Source: a virus
Direction: 5' to 3' (one strand)
IMG/VR virus record: IMGVR_UViG_3300006102_000005
Span: 1-31,786 of that record
Length of the DNA: 31,786 bases
Shown here one piece after another: positions 14,479 to 22,775 of the stretch. The notes under the pieces were generated by a model, which did not search any database, was not told where the DNA came from, and worked only from the letters and a program-made list of their open reading frames with translations. A program made the position numbers and the translations under genes. Within the stretch, counting starts at the first letter, position 1; each line of letters opens with the position of its first letter.

Positions 14479-16571
14479 GCATCGCGAAGTTCAACGGCGC
14501 CGGCGGGCGCAATGGAGCGCCTGTGCTCAAGACCGAGACGGAAATCTGCGCCGACGTGGTGCAGCTCGCGTTGCGCACGCGGTTCAACCCGCTGCGCAAC
14601 CTCACGCCTTCCGCGCTGTCCTCGCAGCTCGACAATTTCCAGCTCGGGCTCATCGCGTATGCGGCGCTGACGTGGGAAGCCATCGAGCGGCGCGACGACG
14701 TGCTCAAGGGCGTCGCCGCGAAACGGAAAAAGAACGTCGCGAAGCTCAAGCGCGAATCGCTCCGGCGCGAGGAATCGCCCGAGGCCGAGGCGCACGCGGA
14801 AGCGCTCGATGAGTTCTACGACAATCTCTCCTGCATCAATGCCCTCGACGAAAACGAGGCGGGCGGTTTCTCGCTCCTCGTGCGGCAGATGATGGATGCC
14901 GTGGGCAAATACTACGCCGTCCACGAGATCGTCTGGCAGCCCGGCGAGGATGGCACGCTCACGGCGCAGCTCCGCTTCGTTCCGCTCTGGTTTTTTGAAA
15001 ACCGCGACGGGCGGCTGAAGTTCCTGCGCATCCCTCTCGGCGGTGCGATGGGCACGCCACTGGAGGAGGGCGGATGGATGATCACCAAGGGCGACGGCCT
15101 CATGGAGGCGTGCAGCGTCGCCTACATGTTCAAGAATCTCCCGCTGAAGGACTGGCTTTCCTACTCGGACAAATTCGGCACGCCCGGCGTGCTGGGGCAG
15201 ACGAATGCCGCCAAGGGCAGCGACTCCGGCAACGCGATGCAGGCCGCGGTCGCGAGCTTCGGACAGAACTGGAGCGGCGTCGTGTATGGCGCGGACGGCG
15301 CGATCAAAGAGCCGCTCTCCCTCATCACCGCGAAGGGCGAGGGCACTCTCCCTTTTCCCCCGCTCATCGAGCGCATGGATCGCGCGATGGTCGCGCTCTG
15401 GCGGGGCTCCGATCTTTCCACGATGAGTGCCGACACGAAAGGCGCGAGCGTGCAGGACGGCGAGAGCGACATTCTTTTGCAGGACGACGCCGAGATGATC
15501 AGCGACACGCTGAACCTCTACCTCGACAAATTCATCATCGCGCAAAAGTTCGGCCAGGGCACAAAGCCGCTCGCATATTCCAAGCTCATCGTCCCGCAGA
15601 AGGAAAACGTGGAGCTGGATCTGAAGATTGACGAGCTGTTGCTCAAGGCCGGCGCACGCCTCGGCGAAAACGAGCGCCTCGAGCACTACGGTCGCCCGCA
15701 AATGAATGCGAAGGATACGCCCCTGCGCAACCCGGCGACGATCACAGAAAAAGTCGCGGACACCTCCACGGCGCCGATTCCCACCGGTGAACTGGCGAAC
15801 GAGCGCGGCACCGCGACAGCGAAAGGCGCGGACTCGCCTTCGCTCGGCAAGCTGCTCGCGAAGTCTCGCGCCCTTTTTGGCGAAAGCCTTGCGGGCGACC
15901 TGAAACCGCTGCGCACCGCGCTTGCGCGCGTGCTGCACGGCGAGGACGACGGCCTGCTCGCCCGCGCACAGGCGCTCTCCGCGAAGCTGAACGATCCCGA
16001 CTTCGCCGGGCAGCTCATCGCCGCGAAGGGCAGCAGCGACGCGCTTTTCAAAATCCTTTCCGCCGCTGCGGCCTCCGGCCTCGCGACACAATCACGCGAC
16101 GAATCATTGGCGAACGGCGACGTGACAGGGCATGAGTTCCACGGGAACCAGCACACCGGCGGTCACGGTTCGGCGATCAATGACAGCGACTTTCAGCCAT
16201 CACCGAAACCTATCCCGACGCATGAGGCGGTGAAACGGCTGACGGCGGGGTTTGAGCATGTCGGCCACGATGGACGGCGATACAAGTTTGGCAAAAACCT
16301 GCTGGATAAATTCGCCGGGAAGGAAGACGGCGATTTCCGACTGCGCCATCTCCCGCACGCACAGGCCACGCTCTCCACGCCGTTCCGCGTGGATCACCAG
16401 GCGAATCAGGACATGCACATCGGCCTGTTCCGGCATGGCGACAAAGAGCTGCACACTTTCGTGTTCACCGGCAAGGAGGGGAACGTGACCGGCGTCTCCG
16501 GTTACTACCTGCCTCGGCGCGCCCAGGTCGAACGCGAGGTCCGCGCAATGGACGGAGGGAGGAAGAAATGA
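14475..16571 (+). CDS. Portal protein, Mu gp29-like (DUF935), with a C-terminal extension
   Basis: The 698-residue protein is the connector at the capsid vertex through which DNA enters. Residues 1-420 match the DUF935 portal pattern in content (LRNLTPSALSSQLDNFQLGL, then WQPGEDGTLTAQLRFVPLWF, then LWRGSDLSTMSADTKGASVQ). Mu gp29 is about 510 residues, so about 180 residues here are extra. After a variable linker comes GDVTGHEFHGNQHTGG (about 548-563), a short motif seen in phage head proteins, then a compact domain of about 120 residues rich in His (PHAQATLSTPFRVDH, HIGLFRHGDKELHTFVFTG). That resembles, weakly, the barnase/EndoU/RelE-type toxins fused to phage head proteins. Confidence 0.88.
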   Translation: MSIAKFNGAGGRNGAPVLKTETEICADVVQLALRTRFNPLRNLTPSALSSQLDNFQLGLIAYAALTWEAIERRDDVLKGVAAKRKKNVAKLKRESLRREESPEAEAHAEALDEFYDNLSCINALDENEAGGFSLLVRQMMDAVGKYYAVHEIVWQPGEDGTLTAQLRFVPLWFFENRDGRLKFLRIPLGGAMGTPLEEGGWMITKGDGLMEACSVAYMFKNLPLKDWLSYSDKFGTPGVLGQTNAAKGSDSGNAMQAAVASFGQNWSGVVYGADGAIKEPLSLITAKGEGTLPFPPLIERMDRAMVALWRGSDLSTMSADTKGASVQDGESDILLQDDAEMISDTLNLYLDKFIIAQKFGQGTKPLAYSKLIVPQKENVELDLKIDELLLKAGARLGENERLEHYGRPQMNAKDTPLRNPATITEKVADTSTAPIPTGELANERGTATAKGADSPSLGKLLAKSRALFGESLAGDLKPLRTALARVLHGEDDGLLARAQALSAKLNDPDFAGQLIAAKGSSDALFKILSAAAASGLATQSRDESLANGDVTGHEFHGNQHTGGHGSAINDSDFQPSPKPIPTHEAVKRLTAGFEHVGHDGRRYKFGKNLLDKFAGKEDGDFRLRHLPHAQATLSTPFRVDHQANQDMHIGLFRHGDKELHTFVFTGKEGNVTGVSGYYLPRRAQVEREVRAMDGGRKK

Positions 16572-16605
16572 GGTCGAGATCGTCGGGTAGCCGCGAACTC
16601 AGCGC

Positions 16606-16640
16606 CTTGGTGGCTATGGCCGCTACCGGCAGCCACCAAG
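16606..16640. repeat. 10-bp inverted repeat between portal and protease/scaffold
   Basis: CTTGGTGGCT (16606-16615) and AGCCACCAAG (16631-16640) form a perfect stem around a 15-base loop in the 121-base gap 16572-16692. The sequence AGCGCCTTGGTGGCT just before the loop looks like another dispersed intergenic repeat. There is no T-run after it, so an intrinsic terminator is unlikely. Confidence 0.7.
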
Positions 16641-16692
16641 CTCACGCGCAGCATCTCTCTGCCCGCCAAAAAAGCAATCAGCAAATCAACCT

Positions 16693-18195
16693 ATGAAAAA
16701 CACACTCCGCAAACTCCGCGCCGCGTTCCGCCGCGCATTCACCCGCGCGATTTACCTCGCGAACGAAACCAAGGCAGCGCTCGAATCGCTCTTCCTGCCG
16801 AACGCCTTCACGCCAGGCAAGGACAACTGGGTGCAGCTCTCGCCCTTCGGCGACTTCGGCAACAAGGATGCCAAGGGCAACCGCGTTATCCAGCGCTTCC
16901 GCAAGGAGGATGCCGAGCACATCTGCAATGAGTTCAACGGCCTCGGACGCAAGATCACGCAGCCGCTCGGGATGCCGTTTTACGTCGGCCACCCGGATCA
17001 TGCGCGCTTCAAGGGCCAGCCGGGCCACACCGACACCGCTGCGAAGGGCCGCGGCAAGGAGATGGCCGTGCGCCACGACGCCGGATGCGCCGCGTGCCAG
17101 GCGTTTGCCAACAGCAAGGACGGCAAGGCCAGCGTCGCGCCGTGCGCGGAGCACGGGCTTTTTGTGAAGATGCACTGGAACCCGGACGGCGAGGAGTTGA
17201 TCACCAACGAGGCATTCCACGGCCACAGCGTGAACTGGGCGGCGGTGCCGGACGGCAAGGAGGCCGGCGCGGTCATCATGCGCCCGATCCGCGTCAAGAG
17301 CACCGGCTTCACCAACGAGCCGAACATCCCCGTGACGCCCGCTCAGCTCGCGAACGAAGAGGAAGGCGAGGAAGTGGCCAATGCGGACGGCGCGATCATC
17401 CCGCCGAAGCTGAAGCTCATCGCCGGATTCAAGGAGAACGAGGACGTAACGATGGAACAGATCATCGCCGCGCTCGAAAAGGCGAAGCCCGCGCAGGTGG
17501 CGAATGAAGGCGACGGCGATCTGCTGTGCGCTGCCATGTTGCTCGCGAACGATGCGGACGGCGACAACGACGCGCCGCTGCCGCCCTGGGTGCATGAAGC
17601 GGCCGGGACCGACCCGAAGACGGCGAAGAAGGAGGACGTGAAGGCCGCGCTCACCGACAAGGCGACGAAGGCGGGCCACATGGACCGCGTGAAGCGCACG
17701 GGCGACGAAATGCGCAAGGCGCAGGACAAACACTACAAGGCGCGCGCCGAAATGGAGCAGGCGCTCGCGAATGAAAAGGCGGCACGCACTGCGGCTGAAA
17801 CGAATCTCGCGAATGAGCGCAAGGCCCGCGCAACGCTCATCGTCGAGCCGCTGGTGAAGGCGGGCAAGGTCGTCCTCGCGGACAAGGACAAGCGCATCGA
17901 GGAGCTTTGCAACGCGGGCGACGAGTTCGACGCCAAGGTCGCGCAACTCGCGAACAGCAAGCCCGTCGTGAAGACGCAGGCAGTGAGCGCCGGGCTCGGC
18001 GGCAAAAACACCGTGCTTGTGGCGCACGTGCGCGAGCGCACGCAGAAATTCGAGGCGCTGATGCAGAAGCGCGAGCAGGAGCTGCCGAACGAAGCTTACC
18101 AGGACCGCTACGAGGCCGTGGCGAACTCCGCCGAGGGCGTCGCGCTCTTCGCCTCCATGCAGCGGGCCAACGCGCCCCAGGACAAGAAGGACTGA
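16693..18195 (+). CDS. Head maturation protease with C-terminal scaffold, Mu gpI-like
   Basis: The 500-residue product lies between portal and head proteins, where Mu-type phages encode a protease fused to a scaffold. The N-terminal half has features of a serine protease: FYVGHPDH (His100) and HGHSVNWAAVP (Ser179), which I suggest as catalytic candidates. The C-terminal half is a charged, helical, coiled-coil-like scaffold (AEMEQALANEKAARTAAETN onward). It repeatedly contains LAN followed by Glu, Asp or Ser. Start ATG 16693 is preceded by an A/C-rich leader and no Shine-Dalgarno site. The protease would process head proteins after assembly. Confidence 0.75.
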   Translation: MKNTLRKLRAAFRRAFTRAIYLANETKAALESLFLPNAFTPGKDNWVQLSPFGDFGNKDAKGNRVIQRFRKEDAEHICNEFNGLGRKITQPLGMPFYVGHPDHARFKGQPGHTDTAAKGRGKEMAVRHDAGCAACQAFANSKDGKASVAPCAEHGLFVKMHWNPDGEELITNEAFHGHSVNWAAVPDGKEAGAVIMRPIRVKSTGFTNEPNIPVTPAQLANEEEGEEVANADGAIIPPKLKLIAGFKENEDVTMEQIIAALEKAKPAQVANEGDGDLLCAAMLLANDADGDNDAPLPPWVHEAAGTDPKTAKKEDVKAALTDKATKAGHMDRVKRTGDEMRKAQDKHYKARAEMEQALANEKAARTAAETNLANERKARATLIVEPLVKAGKVVLADKDKRIEELCNAGDEFDAKVAQLANSKPVVKTQAVSAGLGGKNTVLVAHVRERTQKFEALMQKREQELPNEAYQDRYEAVANSAEGVALFASMQRANAPQDKKD

Positions 18196-18213
18196 CGCCG
18201 ATTTCACCACTGA

Positions 18214-18225
18214 AAAACCAACACC
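18214..18225 (+). promoter_or_regulatory. A/C-rich leader motif AAAACCAACACC
   Basis: This motif sits 20 bases before the ATG at 18246 in a G-poor leader. Nearly the same 12-mer occurs at matching distance before 18522 and 22794. It probably replaces a Shine-Dalgarno site. Confidence 0.55.
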
Positions 18226-18245
18226 ACACCAACCACACCACGATC

Positions 18246-18449
18246 ATGGCAGCCAAGAAAAAGAAAGTCCCCGCACCCGTTGCGGAAATCACCGACGCCG
18301 AAGTGCAGGCGAAGCGCGCGCAATGCGGCTTCCAGCTCTCCGCGCACCAATGCCGGCAGGTGCTCGAAGCGCAGGCCGCGCACGACGCGACCGACCCGCA
18401 CGATGAAGCGCCCGCCGTGCCTGCGGCGGATGAAACAGGCGAAGCCTGA
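18246..18449 (+). CDS. Small head-region protein, unknown
   Basis: The 67-residue protein begins MAAKKKKVPAPVAEITDAEV and continues with a short helical, Cys-containing middle (RAQCGFQLSAHQCRQVLEAQ) and an acidic tail (DEAPAVPAADETGEA). It lies between the scaffold and the decoration protein. ATG 18246 is favoured because an A/C-rich leader precedes it, whereas the upstream part of the frame is the protease gene read in another phase. A role in head assembly is inferred from location only. Confidence 0.6.
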   Translation: MAAKKKKVPAPVAEITDAEVQAKRAQCGFQLSAHQCRQVLEAQAAHDATDPHDEAPAVPAADETGEA

Positions 18450-18490
18450 CCACTCTCGCCAGCGGGCAATCACGCACGCGGGCAAGCAAC

Positions 18491-18502
18491 AAAACCAACA
18501 CC
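18491..18502 (+). promoter_or_regulatory. A/C-rich leader motif AAAACCAACACC
   Basis: Second copy of the leader motif, ending 19 bases before ATG 18522. The whole 20-base spacer to the ATG contains only one G, striking in GC-rich DNA. Confidence 0.6.
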
Positions 18503-18521
18503 AACAAAAACACACACGAAC

Positions 18522-19055
18522 ATGAAACACATGCTCATCCTCACCGCCGTGGCGTTGCTGCTCGCAGCTCTGCCGTGGCTCATCACTCGCGCGAAGGCCG
18601 CAGGCGAATTCCTCACCAACGCCATCAGCGCGATCAACATCACGCACAAGGGCAGCGGCACGCGGCTCGCGGACGCCTCGTTCACCGCGCGCTACCTGCT
18701 CGCCAAGCAGGGCAGCGACGCGACCCACATCGCCATCTGCACCGCGAGCGACAAGCCGTTCGCCGTGGTGCCGGACATGACGCCCACCACGGATCAGGCG
18801 AACAGCGACCTGAGCTATCCGCTCCCGATCAACATGCTCGGCCTCAATGAGGACACTGAGCGCATGGTCGCCAGCGGCGCAATCGCCGTGGACGACATGC
18901 TTGTGCCCGATGCCGGCGGCAAGGTGAAGACGCTGCCCACCAGCGGCGGCGGCACCACTTACGTCGTCGGCAAGGCTGTGACCGCCGCGGCTGCAAACAA
19001 CGACCTGATCGAGGCCATCCCCTGCTTCCCGTATCTCGTCACGATTCCCAGCTAA
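18522..19055 (+). CDS. Head decoration-like protein with a signal-like N-terminus
   Basis: The 177-residue protein directly precedes the major head protein, the usual place of a capsid decoration or cement protein. Residues 30-177 fit that type: a Gly/Thr/Ala-rich beta protein with a typical C-terminal stretch VVGKAVTAAAANNDLIEAIP. Oddly, residues 1-27 (MKHMLILTAVALLLAALPWL, then ITRAKA) form a strong signal-peptide- or membrane-like segment, unexpected for a cytoplasmic capsid protein. The leader motif just upstream supports this ATG as the real start. The decoration call is moderately firm. What the hydrophobic segment does is unknown. Confidence 0.68.
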   Translation: MKHMLILTAVALLLAALPWLITRAKAAGEFLTNAISAINITHKGSGTRLADASFTARYLLAKQGSDATHIAICTASDKPFAVVPDMTPTTDQANSDLSYPLPINMLGLNEDTERMVASGAIAVDDMLVPDAGGKVKTLPTSGGGTTYVVGKAVTAAAANNDLIEAIPCFPYLVTIPS

Positions 19056-19108
19056 CCGCTGAACGCACCGCACACCACTGAACGAAAACACGAATCAGAA
19101 TCACACCC

Positions 19109-20176
19109 ATGAAAATCACCAAAGCTGAAATCCGCGAGATGGTCGCCCGCAATGCGGAGGCCCTCGCCAACATCGCCCATGTCGAACGCGAACCCATGTT
19201 CGCGAACGCACAGGGGAACGACATCAAGCCGGGGGAAATCTACCTGGCGAACGAAAGCGTGTTCACGCAGCAGTTCTTCGATGAGCCGCTGACGAACTAC
19301 GCGGTCGGCTGGCGCGACCCGAACAAGATCGAGGACGCGCTGGAGTTCTTCGCGCCCGAAGTCTCCGTGCCTCGCCGCTTCACCTACAAGGAGTTCACGA
19401 ACATCGAGGAATTCCTCGCGGAAGGAACGAATGCGGACCTGCGCGCCATCGGTGCCGAGTTCCCGACCGTGAAATACACGGGCGTCGAGACTCACGCCCG
19501 CACGGACAATCGCGGTCTGCGCATCCGCGTGGACCTCGATGAAGTCGCCGATCCCACCAGCGTGCTCGCAGGCGGACTGCCCGCCTACCAGGCGCGCGCC
19601 GTGGAGAAGATCAAGCGCCGCCTCGCCCGCAACTCGCTGTTGCGCGTCGTCGCGCTGCTGAGCGCGGCTGCAACGAACACCGCGAAGACGTGGGACACCA
19701 CGGCCGGGAAAGACCCCGACATGGACGTGCTCACGGACCTAGTCACGGGGACGACGGCCCGTGGCATCCGCAGCAACCGCATCGGCTTTGGTGAAACCGC
19801 GTGGACCAAGCGCAGCCTCTCGCTGCGCGCGCAGAACACCGCGGGCGGCTACGCCAGCGCCGGGCTCACGCCTGAAGCGCTCGCGATGCTCCTCGCCGTG
19901 GATCAGATCCACATTGATCGCTCCCGCTCCAGCGCCAACGGCGCAGCGATGGCGGAAGTGGTGAACAACCTCGTGCTCATGTTCCTCGCCTTCAGTGGCG
20001 CCGACACGGAGGACGCCAGCAACATCAAGCGCTTCACCTCGCCGACCGATGGCGGTGGCCCGTTGCGCGTGTATGTCCAGCAGGTCACGAGCAAGCTCGT
20101 GGATATCACCGTGGAGAAATACGAGCTGCTCAAGGTCACGAGCACGCTCGGCATCCGCAAGTTCACCGTCTCCTAA
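19109..20176 (+). CDS. Major capsid protein
   Basis: The 355-residue product fits a major head protein in size and position, following protease/scaffold and decoration genes. It starts MKITKAEIREMVARNAEALA, and the bulk reads as HK97-like: an N-terminal arm, RRFTYKEFTNIEEFLAEGTN (E-loop-like), then VDLDEVADPTSVLAGGLPAY, and a C-terminal domain ending LLKVTSTLGIRKFTVS. The KPGEIYLANESVF stretch (about residues 41-53) shares IYLANE with the protease/scaffold and may be near the processed N-terminus. An A/C-rich leader precedes the ATG. Confidence 0.86.
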   Translation: MKITKAEIREMVARNAEALANIAHVEREPMFANAQGNDIKPGEIYLANESVFTQQFFDEPLTNYAVGWRDPNKIEDALEFFAPEVSVPRRFTYKEFTNIEEFLAEGTNADLRAIGAEFPTVKYTGVETHARTDNRGLRIRVDLDEVADPTSVLAGGLPAYQARAVEKIKRRLARNSLLRVVALLSAAATNTAKTWDTTAGKDPDMDVLTDLVTGTTARGIRSNRIGFGETAWTKRSLSLRAQNTAGGYASAGLTPEALAMLLAVDQIHIDRSRSSANGAAMAEVVNNLVLMFLAFSGADTEDASNIKRFTSPTDGGGPLRVYVQQVTSKLVDITVEKYELLKVTSTLGIRKFTVS

Positions 20177-20178
20177 AC

Positions 20179-20194
20179 CGCGGCGCAATCCGCG
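20179..20194. repeat. Small CGCGG hairpin after the capsid gene
   Basis: CGCGG and CCGCG pair around CGCAAT just after the capsid stop, in the 99-base gap 20177-20275. The hairpin is too short and lacks a T-run, so a terminator is not supported. Confidence 0.45.
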
Positions 20195-20275
20195 CATCAA
20201 CGAACCGTTTAGCGACCGTTCACACCCCGCGCATCGTCCGTGAAAGGGCGGTGCGCGGCAGTGAGCGAAAGCAAA

Positions 20276-20731
20276 ATGAGCAACTGGACGAACATCACCG
20301 AAACCGCCGTGCGCACCGGCAAGAACACCGCGATCCTCGATGCGGTGCAGTCGCTGGCGTCCTCGCGCGGCGAGGCGGACCCGCTGCCGGAGATGATCGC
20401 GGACACCGTTGCCACATTGCGCGCCGCGTGCAGCACAGGCAACGCGCTGGACACGGACACAACGAAGATCCCGAACAGCCTGAAGGGACTCGCGCTGCGG
20501 ATGCTCACGCGCCGGCTGAAGGATTATCTGGAGATCGAGCTTTCGCCCGGCGAGACGGCGCAAGCCAATGACGATCGCAGCTATGTGAACCGCATCACCG
20601 ATCAGAAGCTGCGCTTCGAGACACCGGACAACAGCGCGGGCGGCGCGGAGATGCAGCAGGCGGGCGGGATTGATACCATCAGCAGCACGAACCGGGACGA
20701 CTACACGCGGAAGGGGATGAACGGGCTATGA
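20276..20731 (+). CDS. Head-tail connector-like protein
   Basis: The 151-residue protein follows the capsid gene, the place of head-completion proteins (Mu gp36 type). It starts MSNWTNITETAVRTGKNTAI. A helical domain (LPEMIADTVATLRAACSTGN, then LALRMLTRRLKDYLEIELSP) looks like the helix bundle of connector proteins, and the C-terminus is flexible and Asn/Gly-rich. ATG 20276 is used because the earlier in-frame ATG lies in the gap hairpin region. The stop overlaps the next start by ATGA. Confidence 0.65.
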   Translation: MSNWTNITETAVRTGKNTAILDAVQSLASSRGEADPLPEMIADTVATLRAACSTGNALDTDTTKIPNSLKGLALRMLTRRLKDYLEIELSPGETAQANDDRSYVNRITDQKLRFETPDNSAGGAEMQQAGGIDTISSTNRDDYTRKGMNGL

Positions 20732-21660
20732 TCTTTGACGAGCCAATGACGTGGGAGGAGGCGCTGGCGGAACTCGCGGCGAAGAAGCTGCTGCCCTCGT
20801 CGCTTTCCTCCCGCGAGCTGCGCGAGGAGTGGGGCACGGACATCCTGCACCGCTCGATCTTTTCCGCGCGCACGACCAAGGCGCAACTGCTCCAGGACTA
20901 CCGCGAGCGGATCGCGGAGCTGCTGGACGGCACCACGAACCTCGCGACGGCGCGGGCGCGGATTCAGGATTTGCTCGACGCGCTCGGCTACGATTCCGAG
21001 CGGGGCGGGTTTCCGGATGACACGGACATTCCGCCAGCGGAGCGCGGTTCACTGCGCGATCTCGCGAGCAATGAGCGCGTGGACCTCGTGCTGCGCACGA
21101 ACATGCAGCAGGTTGGCAACTTCGCGGCGCGCGAGGCCGGGCAGACGGCCGCGGCGCTCTACGCATTCCCCGCCTACGAATTACTGCGGGTGGCACCGCG
21201 CTCGGTCCCGCGGGGAGAAAAGCGCGCAAGGGGCGGTGCGATCGTGCCCGATGCTGGCAACGACTGGCCTTCGCGCTGGGAAACGGTCGGCGGGCAGTTT
21301 TACGACGGTCGGATGATTGCCAGGAAGGATGATCCAATATGGGAGAGAATCGGGAGCAGCGGGGAATTCAGCGACGGGCTGGATGCGCCATTCCCCCCCT
21401 TCGCGTTCAACAGCGGATTCGGCTGGCGATCCATCGGGCGCGACGAGGCGATTGCGCTCGGCGTCATTGATGAGGACACTCAGGTGCAAGCGCGTGATGC
21501 GCGGATGAACGAAGGCGTGAAGGCTGCTGCGGATCTCGATCCCGATTTGCGCGACTCAATGCTCGCCGGGCTGCATGTGAAGATCGCGCAAGGCGTCGCA
21601 ACATTGGAGGCGGCGGGTGACAAGTCCGCGCGCTACCTCAGAAAGGCGGCGGGGCTATGA
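20728..21660 (+). CDS. MuF-like head morphogenesis protein
   Basis: The 310-residue product resembles the MuF (Mu gp30) family, minor head proteins near the portal. Characteristic features are the Arg/Asn-rich helix VDLVLRTNMQQVGNFAAREA (about residues 113-132), the middle region IVPDAGNDWPSRWETVGGQF and a C-terminal PFPPFAFNSGFGWRSIGRDE, which matches the Pro-Pro-x-x-x-x-x-Gly region of MuF. In Mu this gene normally comes right after the portal. Here it comes after the capsid, so the order is changed. ATGA overlaps join it to both neighbours. Confidence 0.72.
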   Translation: MIFDEPMTWEEALAELAAKKLLPSSLSSRELREEWGTDILHRSIFSARTTKAQLLQDYRERIAELLDGTTNLATARARIQDLLDALGYDSERGGFPDDTDIPPAERGSLRDLASNERVDLVLRTNMQQVGNFAAREAGQTAAALYAFPAYELLRVAPRSVPRGEKRARGGAIVPDAGNDWPSRWETVGGQFYDGRMIARKDDPIWERIGSSGEFSDGLDAPFPPFAFNSGFGWRSIGRDEAIALGVIDEDTQVQARDARMNEGVKAAADLDPDLRDSMLAGLHVKIAQGVATLEAAGDKSARYLRKAAGL

Positions 21661-22265
21661 GCTACGGCATTGCCATTGATGTGCGGGATGCGATCTCGCC
21701 ATACCTCGACGCGATCCAAGACGGTTTTGGAAATCCGAAGGGGCTGCACGAATTCATCGCGAACGAGGAGCTGGAGCTGATCCGCGATTATTTACTGACG
21801 GAAGTCGCAACGCGCCACAAGACAGCGTCGGCGCTCGGTGCCACGCCGAGCGGGCACTGGGGCGATCCACAATCCTACACCTCCGCGAGCTGGGATGATG
21901 AGGCGGCGACGGTTGCGATCCGCAAGGCCGGCATCGGCCGTGCGGTTCACGACGTGGATATTGAGCCGGGTGCCGGGAAGCAATGGCTCACGATCCCGCT
22001 CATCGCGGAAGCCTACAATCAGCGGGCCTGCCGCATGGCGGGACTCTTTTTCACGCAGCCCAAGGGCAAGGGCTACGCGCTGCTTGGGCGCAGGACGGAA
22101 AAGGGAGTGCCGCCGACGTGGGTTTATCTGCTCGTGAAGAGCGTTCACCAGGCGCAAGACCGCACGCTGCTTCCGACGCAGCAGGCAATGGTGGTCGCGG
22201 CGGACATCGGCGCGCGGAAATATCTCAAAACCCTGAAGCTGCAAGCGGCGGGAGGGCCGAACTGA
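21657..22265 (+). CDS. Virion morphogenesis protein, Mu gpG/HK97 gp10-like
   Basis: The 202-residue protein begins MSYGIAIDVRDAISPYLDAI. It has the size and position of the tail-completion or virion-morphogenesis proteins between head connectors and tail tube genes. The C-terminal half (GRRTEKGVPPTWVYLLVKSV, then TQQAMVVAADIGARKYLK) fits the HK97 gp10-like pattern of a beta sheet followed by a helix. It is coupled to MuF by ATGA and its stop overlaps the next ATG (TGATG). Function inferred mainly from location and general fold. Confidence 0.62.
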   Translation: MSYGIAIDVRDAISPYLDAIQDGFGNPKGLHEFIANEELELIRDYLLTEVATRHKTASALGATPSGHWGDPQSYTSASWDDEAATVAIRKAGIGRAVHDVDIEPGAGKQWLTIPLIAEAYNQRACRMAGLFFTQPKGKGYALLGRRTEKGVPPTWVYLLVKSVHQAQDRTLLPTQQAMVVAADIGARKYLKTLKLQAAGGPN

Positions 22266-22747
22266 TGAGCACGACCACGGGCACTCTCATCGCACTTCAG
22301 GAGGCCGCGGCGGCATTTCTCCGCACGGGCGATTCCGCGGCGAAGACGTATTTCACGGACACGACGCCGGTCATCGGCATCTTCACGGAGCAGCTCGCGG
22401 CGCTTCAGCAGAAGATCGACGAAGGGCTGCGGCGCACGGGCGTCAGCGTCCTGGTGCGGACCGTCACGGCGTCGAAGGCGAACAACGCCATCCCCGGCAA
22501 AAAGGGCTTTGGCCGCGTGGTGCTGGCCTTCATGGTCGGCTGCACGCCGAACGTGAACCCGAGCGGGCTGCACCCGGCGACGGTGGCGGAGAAAATCGTG
22601 TGGGTGATGGGGCGCTTCAAATTTCTCGGCGTCACGCCGGAGCACGAGAGCACCGAGCTGCTGCCCGTGCAGATCGCGGATCAAGTCCACTACGCCGTCC
22701 TCTTTTCGCTCGGCGACCTTTTCACCAACGTCGAGCCGACTCGCTAA
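22265..22747 (+). CDS. Tail terminator-like protein, Mu gp37-type
   Basis: The 160-residue product lies between the gpG-like gene and the tail tube gene, the usual place of a tail terminator or head-tail joining protein. It starts MSTTTGTLIALQEAAAAFLR. Segments KGFGRVVLAFMVGCTPNVNP and VMGRFKFLGVTPEHESTELL have the alternating beta/hydrophobic pattern of small joining proteins. The TGATG overlap with the preceding stop fixes the start. No firm family match is possible by eye. Confidence 0.6.
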   Translation: MSTTTGTLIALQEAAAAFLRTGDSAAKTYFTDTTPVIGIFTEQLAALQQKIDEGLRRTGVSVLVRTVTASKANNAIPGKKGFGRVVLAFMVGCTPNVNPSGLHPATVAEKIVWVMGRFKFLGVTPEHESTELLPVQIADQVHYAVLFSLGDLFTNVEPTR

Positions 22748-22763
22748 CCCTTTCCGCACCGGA

Positions 22764-22775
22764 AAAACCAACAAC
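22764..22775 (+). promoter_or_regulatory. A/C-rich leader motif AAAACCAACAAC
   Basis: Third copy of the leader motif, ending 18 bases before the tail tube ATG 22794. A small TTTCC-GCACC-GGAAA hairpin (22751-22765) lies just upstream. Confidence 0.55.

Noticed and set aside
14307-16091. A long antisense open frame (about 594 codons) opposite the portal gene, and a 511-codon one opposite the terminase (12775-14310)
   Set aside because: Both are complementary-strand frames of high-GC coding DNA. Their translations are rich in Arg, His and Leu with no motifs, and the plus-strand genes are clear.
16678-18210. Antisense open frame of about 510 codons opposite the protease/scaffold gene
   Set aside because: Same cause as above. 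The plus-strand gene has motifs and context, while the antisense translation is low-complexity.
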